Below are positions 15,890 through 22,643 of a stretch of 22,643 nucleotides of DNA, piece by piece. The notes below the pieces were generated by a model. It was not told where the DNA came from and did not search any database. It saw only the letters and a program-made list of their open reading frames with translations. The DNA lies in contig JASJFT010000385.1 in assembly GCA_030770425.1 (NCBI GenBank), positions 1 through 22,643 on the forward strand. Reading direction: 5' to 3'. Numbering within the stretch: the stretch's first letter is position 1; every line of letters begins with the position of its first letter. A program made the position numbers and the translations under genes. This DNA is from Darksidea phi. Taxonomy: Eukaryota; Ascomycota; Dothideomycetes; Pleosporales; Lentitheciaceae.

Positions 15890-16250
15890 TGTCACGGTTC
15901 GTTCCCTAGGTAACCCTGTTATTTCACTATTTTCCTATTTCCCTTTAGCATATTTGGTAACCCTATCATTTTACTATTTTCCTATTTCCCTTTAGCATAT
16001 TTGGTAACCCTGTCATTTCACTATTTTCCTATTTCCCTTTGGCATATTTGGTAACCCCGAGAATTAGCCTATTGGTTAGTTAGCTTAGGTAGCGCGCCAA
16101 GCCCTATTCGAGTAAAGGGCCTCCGCCCTTTTACTCTTATAGCGCTATCTTAGTATAGCTTCAACATACCAATCTTACCCTTGGTTGATTCGAAGGCTAC
16201 CCTAGCTGTTATGATTCCTAGTTGATTGCCCCCAATCCTAGGGTCTTACA
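15890..16250 (+). mobile_element. Gypsy-type LTR, about 361 bp
   Basis: It starts TGTCACGGTTCG directly after the polypurine tract and ends TCTTACA, consistent with TG...CA ends. It contains a 47-bp tandem array and no ORF. The end position is estimated from the TG/CA rule and from where a second tail begins. Confidence 0.55.
15909..16055. repeat. 47-bp tandem repeat within the LTR
   Basis: Units start with GGTAACCC at 15909, 15956, 16003 and 16050 (the last partial). CTATTTTCCTATTTCCCTTT is conserved in each; differences are mostly C/T and G/A. Confidence 0.9.
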
Positions 16251-16271
16251 TCTTACATTATACTAAGATGC

Positions 16272-16390
16272 ACAAAACAGATACAACAGACACAACAGAT
16301 ATTCCTTCACCAAGACCCTTGCGGACAAGGCCTTATTACGGGAGGGGAGTAATATCACGGTTCGTTCTCTAGGCAACCCTGTTATTTCAA
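16272..16390 (+). mobile_element. Second gypsy tail, polypurine tract and truncated LTR
   Basis: It repeats 15821-15889 and the first 38 bp of the LTR (as TATCACGG at 16353, one G-to-A change from TGTCACGG), then breaks off at AAAAAGG. Two tails one LTR apart imply an internally deleted tandem or nested pair. 16391-16608 contains nothing recognisable. Confidence 0.6.
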
Positions 16391-16608
16391 AAAGGTACTA
16401 CATCTACACCTTATTTGTAAGGATTTCCATTGTAGTATCTATATAGTAGCTACTCTATGGAACGCACGAAACATAGTAGGGTGGTTGAACGAACCTAGCT
16501 TTTGGTTGCATATCCAGGGGAAACTTCTTCGGTACAAAACCTCTGGGCGAATACACTGTAGGATAACCGTAGGCTGCTAATTGAGATGACACAATATCTG
16601 TGAGGGCG

Positions 16609-17153
16609 CCAGCTCTATACCACTAGCCCGACCAGCAAAAGGATGCACTTAGTATCGGAATCGATACTAAGGGTAGTGTAGAATAATGGATATACTAATA
16701 CGAAGGTATTGTGGGGTAGGCTCGCTTAGGTGACCAGCTAAGCGAGGCGCACAACCAATATCGGCGTGACACTATCTCCTAGGCCTGCTTAGCCTGGCGC
16801 GCCGCCGTAGCGAGCGTTCGGCCGATCAGCTAGGCGCGCGAACGCGTGCTAGCCAGCTGGATAGAGTTCAGACGAATCTGCGCAATAATTCAAAAAATTG
16901 AAAAAAAAATTGACACGAGCTGGGTATGAACCCAGGGTGTTAAAAGCGATTAGCACCGGCAGGTAGGATATCCCGGTGGCCATTTTGATGAGGGTTAACA
17001 CCAAAATGGCCAGCGGGACATCGCGCCAGCTAGTGCCAATCTAATACACGTACTCAGTGCAGAATAATAAATATACTAATATGAAGGTATTGTAGGGTAG
17101 GCTTGCTTAGGTGACCAGGCTAAGCGAGGCGCACAACCAATATCGGCGTGACA
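16609..17153 (-). mobile_element. Inverted-duplication arm 1: LTR-like mini-element
   Basis: Read on the minus strand it starts TGTCACGCCGATATTGG at 17153, has about 100 bp of terminal unit, an interior, and the same terminal unit again from 16771. A flank with the tRNA-like stretch GGTCGGGCTAGTGGTATAG follows. The interior contains CTGGGTTCATACCCAG (T-arm-like) followed by a T run. Direct terminal units starting TG, with a purine-rich stretch before the second, resemble a TRIM or LARD element without coding capacity. It pairs with 17511-18183. Confidence 0.6.
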
Positions 17154-17188
17154 AATAGCCACGTGGCTAGCAGCTCTTACCCAGCCTA

Positions 17189-17440
17189 CAAGGGGGTATC
17201 ATGAACGGGCGATACCGAGGTTCGGTGGGGGCAGGCCCGTGCATGGAAGCTACGAGAATCAAATATCTTGATTTATAAGCGTTTTACAACGAAATTCCGC
17301 GCTATTCCTCCATAATTCTCTATAAGAAGATGAGAGCAGAGTGTAATTTTGCGTGTAATATATATAGAAAACAGCATAGCGTGAGCACTCGGTGGCGCTC
17401 GGGAAAACCTTCGGTGTCGCCCGTTCATGATACCCCCTTG
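17189..17440. mobile_element. 252-bp MITE with about 34-bp TIRs and TA target duplication
   Basis: CAAGGGGGTATCATGAACGG at the left is matched by its reverse complement at the right, continuing to GCGATACCGAGG against CCTTCGGTGTCGC. TA lies on both sides (17187-17188 and 17441-17442). It sits in the spacer between the two inverted arms. The interior has no transposase. Confidence 0.8.
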
Positions 17441-17510
17441 TACTTTCCAGCTTCAAGGCCGGGAAAACAAACAAGAACTTGCCCTAACCCCAAGAGGAAG
17501 AGGTGGATAT

Positions 17511-18183
17511 TGTCACGCCGATATTGGTTGTGCGCCTCGCTTAGCCTGGAGGGCTAAGCGAGCCTACCCCACAATACCTTCGTATTAGTATATTTATTAT
17601 TCTACACTACCCTTAGATACTAAATACGTGTGTTGAGCGATTGGCACCGGCTGGCGCGATGTCCCAGTGGCCATTTTGGTGAGAAATTGTGGTAGTTGTC
17701 TCAACTACCACAATTCCTCACCAAGATGTTCAACGGTGCATACCCCTGCCGGTGCCAATCTCTTTTAACACCCTAGGTTCGTACCCAGCTCGCGTCAATT
17801 TTTTTTTCAATTTTTTGAATTATTGCGCAGATTCGTCTTCCAGCTGGCTAGCACGCGTTCGCGCGCCTAGCTGATCGGCCGAACGCTCGCTACGGCGGCG
17901 CGCTAGGCTAAGCAGGCCTATTACGATAGGCGCTGTCCCCTGCTGTAGATGCTGGAGAACTAATAGATATGCGAAAGGCTCGAGACGAGCCTTGGGAAGG
18001 AGGGAGATAGTGTCACGCCGATATTGGTTGTGCGCCTCGCTTAGCTGGTCACCTAAGCGAGCCTACCCCACAATACCTTCGCATTAGTATATCTATTATT
18101 CTACACTACCCTTAGTATCGATTCCGATACTAAGTGCGTTCCTTTTGCCGGTTCGCTGGTCGGCCTAGTGGTGTAGAGCTATC
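17511..18183 (+). mobile_element. Inverted-duplication arm 2: LTR-like mini-element
   Basis: Terminal units TGTCACGCCGATATTGG start at 17511 and 18011. Each is preceded by a purine-rich stretch (AAGAGGAAGAGG and GGAAGGAGGGAG). The interior repeats that of arm 1 plus an extra inner hairpin of GAAATTGTGGTAGTTG and its complement. The right flank (CTGGTCGGCCTAGTGGTGTA) equals that of arm 1, so the duplicated unit extends beyond the mini-element. Confidence 0.6.
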
Positions 18184-18373
18184 GCCCTCACACTATTATC
18201 CCCCCCTGGGTGATTCGGAGGTGGGTGACGAAAATCGAGTTTGTGCGCCGAGCTCGCTTCGCCCTCGCTTCCGTGATCAAGCGGCACACGGAATTGAGGG
18301 GCGCGATTTTTGCAGCCTAAATATGGTGGTCCCCGCCCTTCCATAATTTGGGCTGCGAAGACAATTTTTGGGG

Positions 18374-18466
18374 GGAGGGAGTAGGAATCGAATTCCTACG
18401 TCAATTCACTGGCAGCATGATATTGACTTCCAGGTCGAGGCTCTCACACCACTCGACTATCCCTCC
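18374..18466 (-). tRNA. tRNA-like sequence, serine-type, probably a pseudogene
   Basis: On the minus strand GGAGGGA (5') and TCCCTCC (3') form a perfect 7-bp acceptor stem 93 nt apart. TAGTCGAGTGG fits the A box. CTGGAAG would place anticodon GGA (Ser) if the loop is conventional, and the length suits a type II tRNA. GTAGGAATTCGATTCCTAC forms the T arm, but with two extra bases in the loop. The anticodon stem pairs poorly, while GTCGAG/CTCGAC and GTCAAT/ATTGAC make alternative 6-bp stems. A functional tRNA is doubtful; a decayed copy or a tRNA-derived element head is more likely. Confidence 0.35.
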
Positions 18467-18640
18467 GCATCCACACCTTATACACGATGCTAGAGCTGTG
18501 GAGCTATGCACAGTACTATCGATCGTAAGGGATGCTCACGACCGACGAGGTGATGTTTCGGACATTAACAGAGACCATGCAAACACTACCTCAGCACCCT
18601 TCGCATACCAATTTGTTAGAGTATACGGGGGGAAGGGCCG

Positions 18641-18790
18641 GTACCGGCATGGCGTCGAGAAGGGTAGAAGTACTAAAATTAAGCCGAGTTGAAGCACTGG
18701 TACTTGGGGTGGTCTCTTCGCTGATTGAACCGTCTGTGGAACTGGACATGGGCGTAGACGTAGTAGCCTGTGTAGCAAGATTTGGCGCAG
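18641..18790. repeat. Diverged duplicate of 21202-21352 (RIP-like)
   Basis: The two segments align end to end; differences are overwhelmingly T for C and A for G in this copy (ACTAAAATTAAGC against ACCAAAATTGAGC). On the minus strand both encode a Ser/Thr-rich stretch containing STDGSISEE or PTDGSISEE, a low-complexity relic of an unknown protein. Confidence 0.75.
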
Positions 18791-18873
18791 GTTTTATTAT
18801 TTTGAACACACAGGGGGTACAAAGCTAAAATCCAAAAAATTGTATAAATAGGTACATATCAAAGAAACCGATG

Positions 18874-18971
18874 TCGTCCAGTCTGCATTTGCAGCCAGCT
18901 GGGCGAGGGTGATGCAATCAGTGCCGATCGCATCACCTCCGCCCAGCTGGCCGCAGATGCAGAATGGACGA
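18874..18971. repeat. 98-bp near-perfect palindrome
   Basis: About 46 bp from TCGTCCAGTCTGCATTTGCA are mirrored by the reverse complement ending at 18971 with few mismatches and a centre of only about six bases near 18922. It can fold into a long cruciform or RNA hairpin. Both strands encode closely related peptides because of the symmetry. Confidence 0.9.
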
Positions 18972-19019
18972 CTCCCACTATGCAAATCCAAATCAAATAT
19001 CTGCGGCCGTAGTAGTCTG

Positions 19020-19226
19020 GACTCCAGCACTCCTAGTTTGAACTCCAGCACCCCTAGTTTGAACTCCAGCACCCCTAGTTTGAGCTCCAGCACCCCTAGT
19101 TTGAACTCCAGCACCCCTAGTTTGAGCTCCAGCACTCCTAGTTTGAACTCCAGCACCCCTAGTCTGAACTCCAGCACTCCTAGTTTGAACTCCAGCACCC
19201 CTACTCTGAACTCCAGCACCCCTATA
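19020..19226. repeat. 21-bp tandem repeat, about ten copies
   Basis: The unit is ACTCCAGCACCCCTAGTTTGA with C/T and A/G variants. Twenty-one bases keep frames open; on minus it encodes a seven-residue heptad GVLEFKL. Confidence 0.95.
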
Positions 19227-19700
19227 CGTGGTATAAGCTGCTCGACCTTGTCCTCCAACCCGCTAAATGAAAGACTTGGTCGAGAGTGTCCCAACAGATG
19301 AGAGCCTTCGCGATGCGCAGTCCGCAAGCCTGCATCTCGGGTATCTGTAGAACTCTGCCTGCAGCCGCATAGCTGATGGCTTGGCCCATACGCTTGTGAG
19401 CTTCATTGAGGGTGTAGCCTTGTTCGATGTCGCTGTCATTCCCGCTGATAGACCGTGCCTGTCTAGTCGAAGCAGGTGGCACAACAACAGATGGGGTGAA
19501 TGTTGTCGCCGAATGACCTGGGTTTCCATATCCCCTTGACGGACGACGAATACAAAGTACTGGTTCTTGTCACCAAGTCTGTACGTTCGTGTTTGTTCGT
19601 CCTTGTTCGTCCTCGAAGGAAGTTCGCATGCGTGCGGTGCCTGTCTGTTGCTGTCCGCTACTCCGTCGTCGGACTCTGAGGAGTCGTCTGGCTTGAACAA
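19222..19700 (-). pseudogene. Frameshifted coding relic, unknown protein
   Basis: The upper frame (TTG at 19700; no ATG) encodes an acidic segment FKPDDSSESDDGVADSN, then YRLGDKNQYFVFVVRQGDME. Near 19515-19525 it loses sense, and a second frame takes over with SISGNDSDIEQGYTLNEAH and QAISYAAAGRVLQIPEMQA down to about 19270. Both halves are protein-like, so one original gene with a single-base indel or missed intron is likely. No family recognised. Confidence 0.4.
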
Positions 19701-19743
19701 AGTTGCAGCTGGTCGCTTGTCCAGGGACTTATTAGTGCGGGGC

Positions 19744-19885
19744 GGGCGGCGTATGCCTTCGACGGCTAGACACTGTCGATGTTCCGAATGGGGAGGGGAG
19801 ATTTCTGTCGTACGGCGAAGACGGGACTATTAGTAAGGAGCCGGTAGGAGGTGGCAGGTGAGATGTTGGAGACCTACATATATAC
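19744..19885. repeat. Dispersed block R1, copy 1
   Basis: It contains GTATGCCTTCGACGGCTAGA and GAGATTTCTGTCGTACGGCG, and ends GGCAGGTGAGATGTTGGAGA plus CCTACATATATA. Full partner at 20470-20625; shorter 3' partners at 20660-20730 and 21121-21195. Confidence 0.85.
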
Positions 19886-20299
19886 GAAAGACTTGGTCGA
19901 GAGTGTCCCATGATCGATCCGAGACAACGCCTTCTTCTGCTTCACGTATCCAAGATTTGAATCAGGATCCCACTCTACGTGGCGGACGACTCCATAACTG
20001 AGACCTGGTTTTCTTGCAGGACCACATCGCTTATCCCGTGCTCGTAGGATAGCACCTGCAGCCACACCAGTTGCAGATTCATTTCTGGTGCTCGTCAGCT
20101 CCATTTTGAGGGCAGCCACTAGGTTGAATTGATACATACGGAGGTGATTTTCCTTTGTTTGGCGAGGAAGATGCGTGAATGATCCGGCCTCCTTGATCAG
20201 CTCGATCTTCGGATCATACTCCCCATTTATCCGATTGAGAGCTCCAACGGATGAGGAAGCTCGTAGGCGTGCGACGCCTGGCCGTTCAACAGCTCTCCG
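19874..20299 (-). pseudogene. Coding relic, 141 codons, unknown protein
   Basis: A minus frame open from just below TAG (20300-20302) to TAG 19874-19876 reads LRASSSVGALNRINGEYDPK, IELIKEAGSFTHLPRQTKEN, LVAALKMELTSTRNESATGV and VVRHVEWDPDSNLGYVKQKK. The sequence is convincingly protein-like for over 110 codons. The upstream TAG fits CAG to TAG. The end (DHGTLSTKSF) lies in a block shared with 19268-19291, so the junction there is a rearrangement breakpoint. No family recognised. Confidence 0.45.
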
Positions 20300-20391
20300 C
20301 TACGTGCGGGGCGATGCCTGGCTGTTCAACAGCTCTCCGCTACGTGCGGTGCGACGCCTGGCTGTTCAACAGCAGGGTGTCTACCAGGGAC
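20272..20391. repeat. 40-bp tandem repeat, three copies
   Basis: Units start at 20272, 20312 and 20352 (CGACGCCTGGCCGTTCAACA). The third is cut short, and AGCTCTCCGCTACGTGCGGG reappears at about 20454. Confidence 0.85.
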
Positions 20392-20469
20392 TGCTCCCGG
20401 CGAGAGCGATGGCCGTCGAGGTCCTGATAGAGGAAACGGATCGTCTCGCACAAGAGCTCTCCGCTACGT

Positions 20470-20625
20470 GCGGGGCGGCCGGCGTATGCCTTCGACGGCT
20501 AGACACTGTCGATGTTCCAAATCGGGAGGGGAGATTTCTGTCGTGCGGCGAAGACGGGACTGTTAGTAAGGAGCCGATGGGAGGTGGCAGGTGAGATGTG
20601 GGAGACCTACATATATATATATACA
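20470..20625. repeat. Dispersed block R1, copy 2
   Basis: It matches 19744-19885 almost throughout and ends in a (TA)n stretch. Confidence 0.85.
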
Positions 20626-20659
20626 AAATTTGTCCAGAGTAGGACGGGTGTGCCGAGCT

Positions 20660-20730
20660 TCCGTTAGTAAGGAGCCGGTAGGAGGTGGCAGGTGAGATGT
20701 TGGAGACCTACATATATATAGATACAAAAT
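20660..20730. repeat. Dispersed block R1, 3' part, copy 3
   Basis: GTTAGTAAGGAGCCGGTAGG through GGAGACCTACATATATATAG, followed by ACAAAATTTGTCCAGAG as in copy 2. Confidence 0.85.
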
Positions 20731-20753
20731 TTGTCCAGAGGCTGATACAGGTG

Positions 20754-21086
20754 TCAATGGAGGTATGGTGGGACGGGTGTGCCGAGCTTCCCGGATCCTG
20801 GCCTTCGCGAGATGTCGTCGAGAGACGTTGCGTCTTTCGTGATAGCGGGACCGTGGATGACGTAAAAAGTATCCCCGTCGAGGTCGCCTGCCTGACTGCG
20901 TGCTTCAGACATGCTGGATCGGCCCTGACTCGGCGTGTGAACAGAGGGAGGAGACCCTCTGGAGCATGCTCTCTCATAGCCAGCCTGTGAAGCTGGTCGA
21001 GTATTGCTCAAGGCAATTTCGGACGACCAGGGATCAGAGCGCATCCATACAGGAAATGGAGAGCTTTCCGAAACGTCCACAGCCAT
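20754..21086 (-). pseudogene. Fragment with RdRP-like DLDGD motif
   Basis: ATG 21086 opens 110 codons. Its residues 68-72 (20871-20885) are DLDGD within QAGDLDGDTFYVIHGPAI. Eukaryotic cellular RNA-dependent RNA polymerases (QDE-1 type) carry the catalytic motif DbDGD followed by an aromatic-V-x-W/H run and a P-x-L/I, as here. Upstream, IALSNTRPASQAGYERA could be the decayed counterpart of the conserved basic-Pro segment before it. The frame ends about 40 codons later, far short of an RdRP (usually over 1000 aa), so this is a remnant at best. The motif is short, hence modest confidence. Confidence 0.35.
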
Positions 21087-21120
21087 CACGACTTATACAT
21101 CCCCAGGATGTCGCGTGGCT

Positions 21121-21195
21121 AAGACGGGACTGTTAGTGAGGAGCCGGTGGGAGGTAGCAGGTGAGATGTTGGAGACTTACATATATATAAAAGCG
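21121..21195. repeat. Dispersed block R1, 3' part, copy 4
   Basis: GACGGGACTGTTAGTGAGGA through GAGATGTTGGAGACTTACAT, immediately left of the duplicate at 21202-21352. Confidence 0.85.
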
Positions 21196-21201
21196 AGGCT
21201 A

Positions 21202-21352
21202 GTACCGGCATGGCATCGAGACGGGTGGAAGTACCAAAATTGAGCTCAGTTGAAGCACTGGTACTTGGGGCGGTCTCTTCGCTGATTGAACCGTCTGTGG
21301 GACCGGACACGGGCGTAGACGCAGCGGCCTGTGTAGCAAGACTCGGCGCAGG
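21202..21352. repeat. GC-richer duplicate of 18641-18790
   Basis: This copy keeps C and G where 18641-18790 has T and A. On the minus strand it encodes TPAPSLATQAAASTPVSG and PTDGSISEETAPSTSAS, Ser/Thr/Pro-rich and open, but no domain is visible. Confidence 0.75.
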
Positions 21353-21473
21353 CGTATCCGTGGCCGCAGTCTGAACTCCAGGACCCTCATTGAACGGCAA
21401 CGCCAACGCCAACCTCGGGAATGCGCCAACACTTGCATTCGAAGATCTGTGGCGGTACTGTACGGTCGATAGT

Positions 21474-21719
21474 GCCTGCTGAAGGCTGTCTCGACGTCGC
21501 TATCACCTAAGGAAGATTTAGTACATTGATTGTGGAAGGAGTCCTTCTTTCAAAGGCTGATCCATGGGGACTGACCTCGAGTTTCGCGATGTCTTCGCCT
21601 GCTGAAGGCTGTCTCGACGCCGCTATCAACTAAGGAAGATTTAGTACATTGATTGTGGAAGGAGTCCGTCTTTCAAAGGCTGATCCATGGGGACTGACCT
21701 CGAGTTTCGCGATGTCTTC
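21474..21719. repeat. 123-bp tandem duplication
   Basis: Units start at 21474 and 21597 (GCCTGCTGAAGGCTGTCTCG) and are nearly identical. The right unit encodes the C terminus of the minus-strand frame at 21641-21935. Confidence 0.9.
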
Positions 21720-21935
21720 TTCTGGATTCGCACCAGGTGAGGCCCGCCGATAACAAGGGTCTGAACAGAGCGAAGCTGCTGGTCAAGGATTGTGCTGTGC
21801 AGTTCGGCCGACACGGGTTCGTGTTGGCTTTCCTGCTTCGCAGTCTGCCGCGCCTTGATATCCTCGATATCGGCCTTGAAGACTCCGTAGCGGACTCGCG
21901 CTGACGACGGGGGAAACGACCTTCTTGGGAGCAAA
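21641..21935 (-). pseudogene. 3' coding relic, unknown protein
   Basis: The minus frame ending at TAA 21641 reads RVRYGVFKADIEDIKARQTA, KQESQHEPVSAELHSTIL and DQQLRSVQTLVIGGPHL, then DQPLKDGLLPQSMY. This is protein-like for about 90 codons. Above it lies an (AT)n tract, so the 5' part is lost or in another exon. No family recognised. Confidence 0.35.
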
Positions 21936-21981
21936 TATATATATATATATACAATGTTGAAGATGGGGCACCAGGCCCCAT

Positions 21982-22075
21982 GGGGGGGGGGGGGGGCAAA
22001 GCCCCGTATATACGTACAGGTGAACAGAGAGGAGGGCAAAGCCCCTTATATACAGGTGAATAGAGAGGAATAGGA
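21982..22075. repeat. 15-base G run and 2x repeat
   Basis: G runs 21982-21996, then GCAAAGCCCCGTATATAC and GCAAAGCCCCTTATATACAG head two similar 37-41-bp units. CCCC-ATGGGG at the left edge can pair. Non-coding. Confidence 0.8.
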
Positions 22076-22222
22076 ACGTGCAGGGGTGCTTCACCGGAGG
22101 CCGGAGCGTAGATAGTGGATGGGCATGGTGCGGGCCATGCCCGGGCAATTGCCGCCCATTGCGGTGTTGTTGGCTCCCGATGTTGGTGGTACAGTAGCAG
22201 GAGGCAGGTTTTGAGGTTGTAC

Positions 22223-22643
22223 GGACCCACTTTCACGAAAAGCGTTTTCATGGCTGGAGTCCTTTCATTTCTTCGCCGTCGTACCGCGCGCGGGTCGTAG
22301 GGTTTTGACCCTCCTGAATGTTTTCAGAGTCAGACGGGTCCCCCGATGGGTGGTCGTCCTCGTCGTCCGGACCCACTTTCACGAAAAGCGTTTTCGTAGC
22401 TAGAGTCCTGCCATTTCTTCGCCGTCGTACCGCGCGCGGGTTGTAGGGGTTCCGGGGACGCGTTGACCCTCCTGAATGTTTTCAGAGTCAGACGGGTCCC
22501 TCGGTGGATGGTCATCTGAGGTTTTACGGACCCACTTTCACGAAAAGGTCGTGGCTGGAGTCCTGTCATTTCTTCGCCGTCGTACCGCGCGCGGGTTGTA
22601 GGGGTTCCGGGGACGCGTTGACCCTCCGGAATGTTTTCAGAGT
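22223..22643. repeat. 146-159-bp tandem repeat, three copies, open at the window edge
   Basis: Units start with GGACCCACTTTCACGAAAAG at 22223, 22369 and 22528. Unit 2 has the insertion GGGGTTCCGGGGACGCG relative to unit 1, shared with unit 3. Minus-strand frames repeat FRESGSG/KTFRRVNASPEP motifs as a result. The third unit continues past the end. Confidence 0.9.

Larger units (their letters stand above)
18797..19327 (-). pseudogene. Leu-heptad-repeat ORF relic
   Basis: The minus frame carries GLEDKVEQLIPRIG followed by nine or ten heptads of the type GVLEFKL, then a distinct tail (ITLAQLAANADW) encoded by the 98-bp palindrome. Leu spacing fits a coiled coil. The 21-bp array also yields SSTPSLN on plus, so the heptads alone do not prove a gene; the coiled-coil-like KVEQLIPR lead-in favours minus. 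The true upstream part is probably the frame at 19222-19482, with a shift near 19260-19300. Confidence 0.3.

Noticed and set aside
19567..19833. 88-codon plus-strand frame
   Set aside because: Antisense to a more protein-like minus-strand relic and overlapping repeat block R1.
20175..20594. 139-codon plus-strand frame
   Set aside because: It includes the 40-bp tandem and R1; part of it (VEVLIEETDRLAQELSAT) is protein-like, but the minus-strand relic at 19874-20299 is better supported over the overlap.
21673..22251. 192-codon minus-strand frame
   Set aside because: It crosses an (AT)n tract and a G run; only the segment in another frame at 21641-21935 is protein-like.

Overview
The window reads as filamentous ascomycete (Pezizomycotina) nuclear DNA, most likely Dothideomycetes, though that placement is inference. 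Support comes from short GT-AG introns with CTAAC-type branch points, a Ty3/gypsy LTR of the TGTCACG type, several short TIR elements with TA or short target duplications, and repeat pairs that differ mainly by C-to-T/G-to-A changes with CAG/CAA-to-stop lesions, as repeat-induced point mutation (RIP) leaves. No bacterial operon, rRNA or CRISPR is present. This is an accessory, repeat-rich region with few intact genes.

Left part (1-4900): a 36-base G run, a 110-bp TIR element, then two copies (883-1547 and 2125-2753) of an unusual composite element: a tRNA-like head, two arms of about 118 bp in inverted orientation, and an internal tandem array between the arms. Next come a frameshifted small W/Y-motif gene, a 48-bp tandem repeat, a truncated 5' copy of the large gene at 13753-15618, and two pseudogene relics.

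Gene island (5114-8066): a 639-aa fungal-specific protein and a 268-aa protein-kinase-like protein are transcribed divergently from a shared 226-bp gap.

Middle part (8067-13457): a 14-bp minisatellite; a four-exon, 195-aa gene (9998-10768) resembling the fungal Tse2-type ADP-ribosyltransferase-toxin domain family with a mitochondrial-presequence-like N terminus; small ORFs; and an intact 149-aa W/Y-motif gene.

Large gene (13753-15618): Pro-rich repeats, a Cys cluster and an ATP-grasp-like C-terminal half. A 250-bp MITE has landed across its ancestral start. The W/Y-motif gene and this gene are divergent, and the same pair occurs in ruins at 2814-4044, so a two-gene module has been duplicated.

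Right part (15821-22643): gypsy tails and LTR, a 1.5-kb inverted duplication of an LTR-like mini-element around a second TA-flanked MITE, a tRNA-like sequence, a 98-bp near-perfect palindrome beside a 21-bp array that encodes Leu heptads, and a mosaic of duplicated coding relics. One relic carries a DLDGD motif like that of eukaryotic RNA-dependent RNA polymerases. Tandem repeats run off the right edge.
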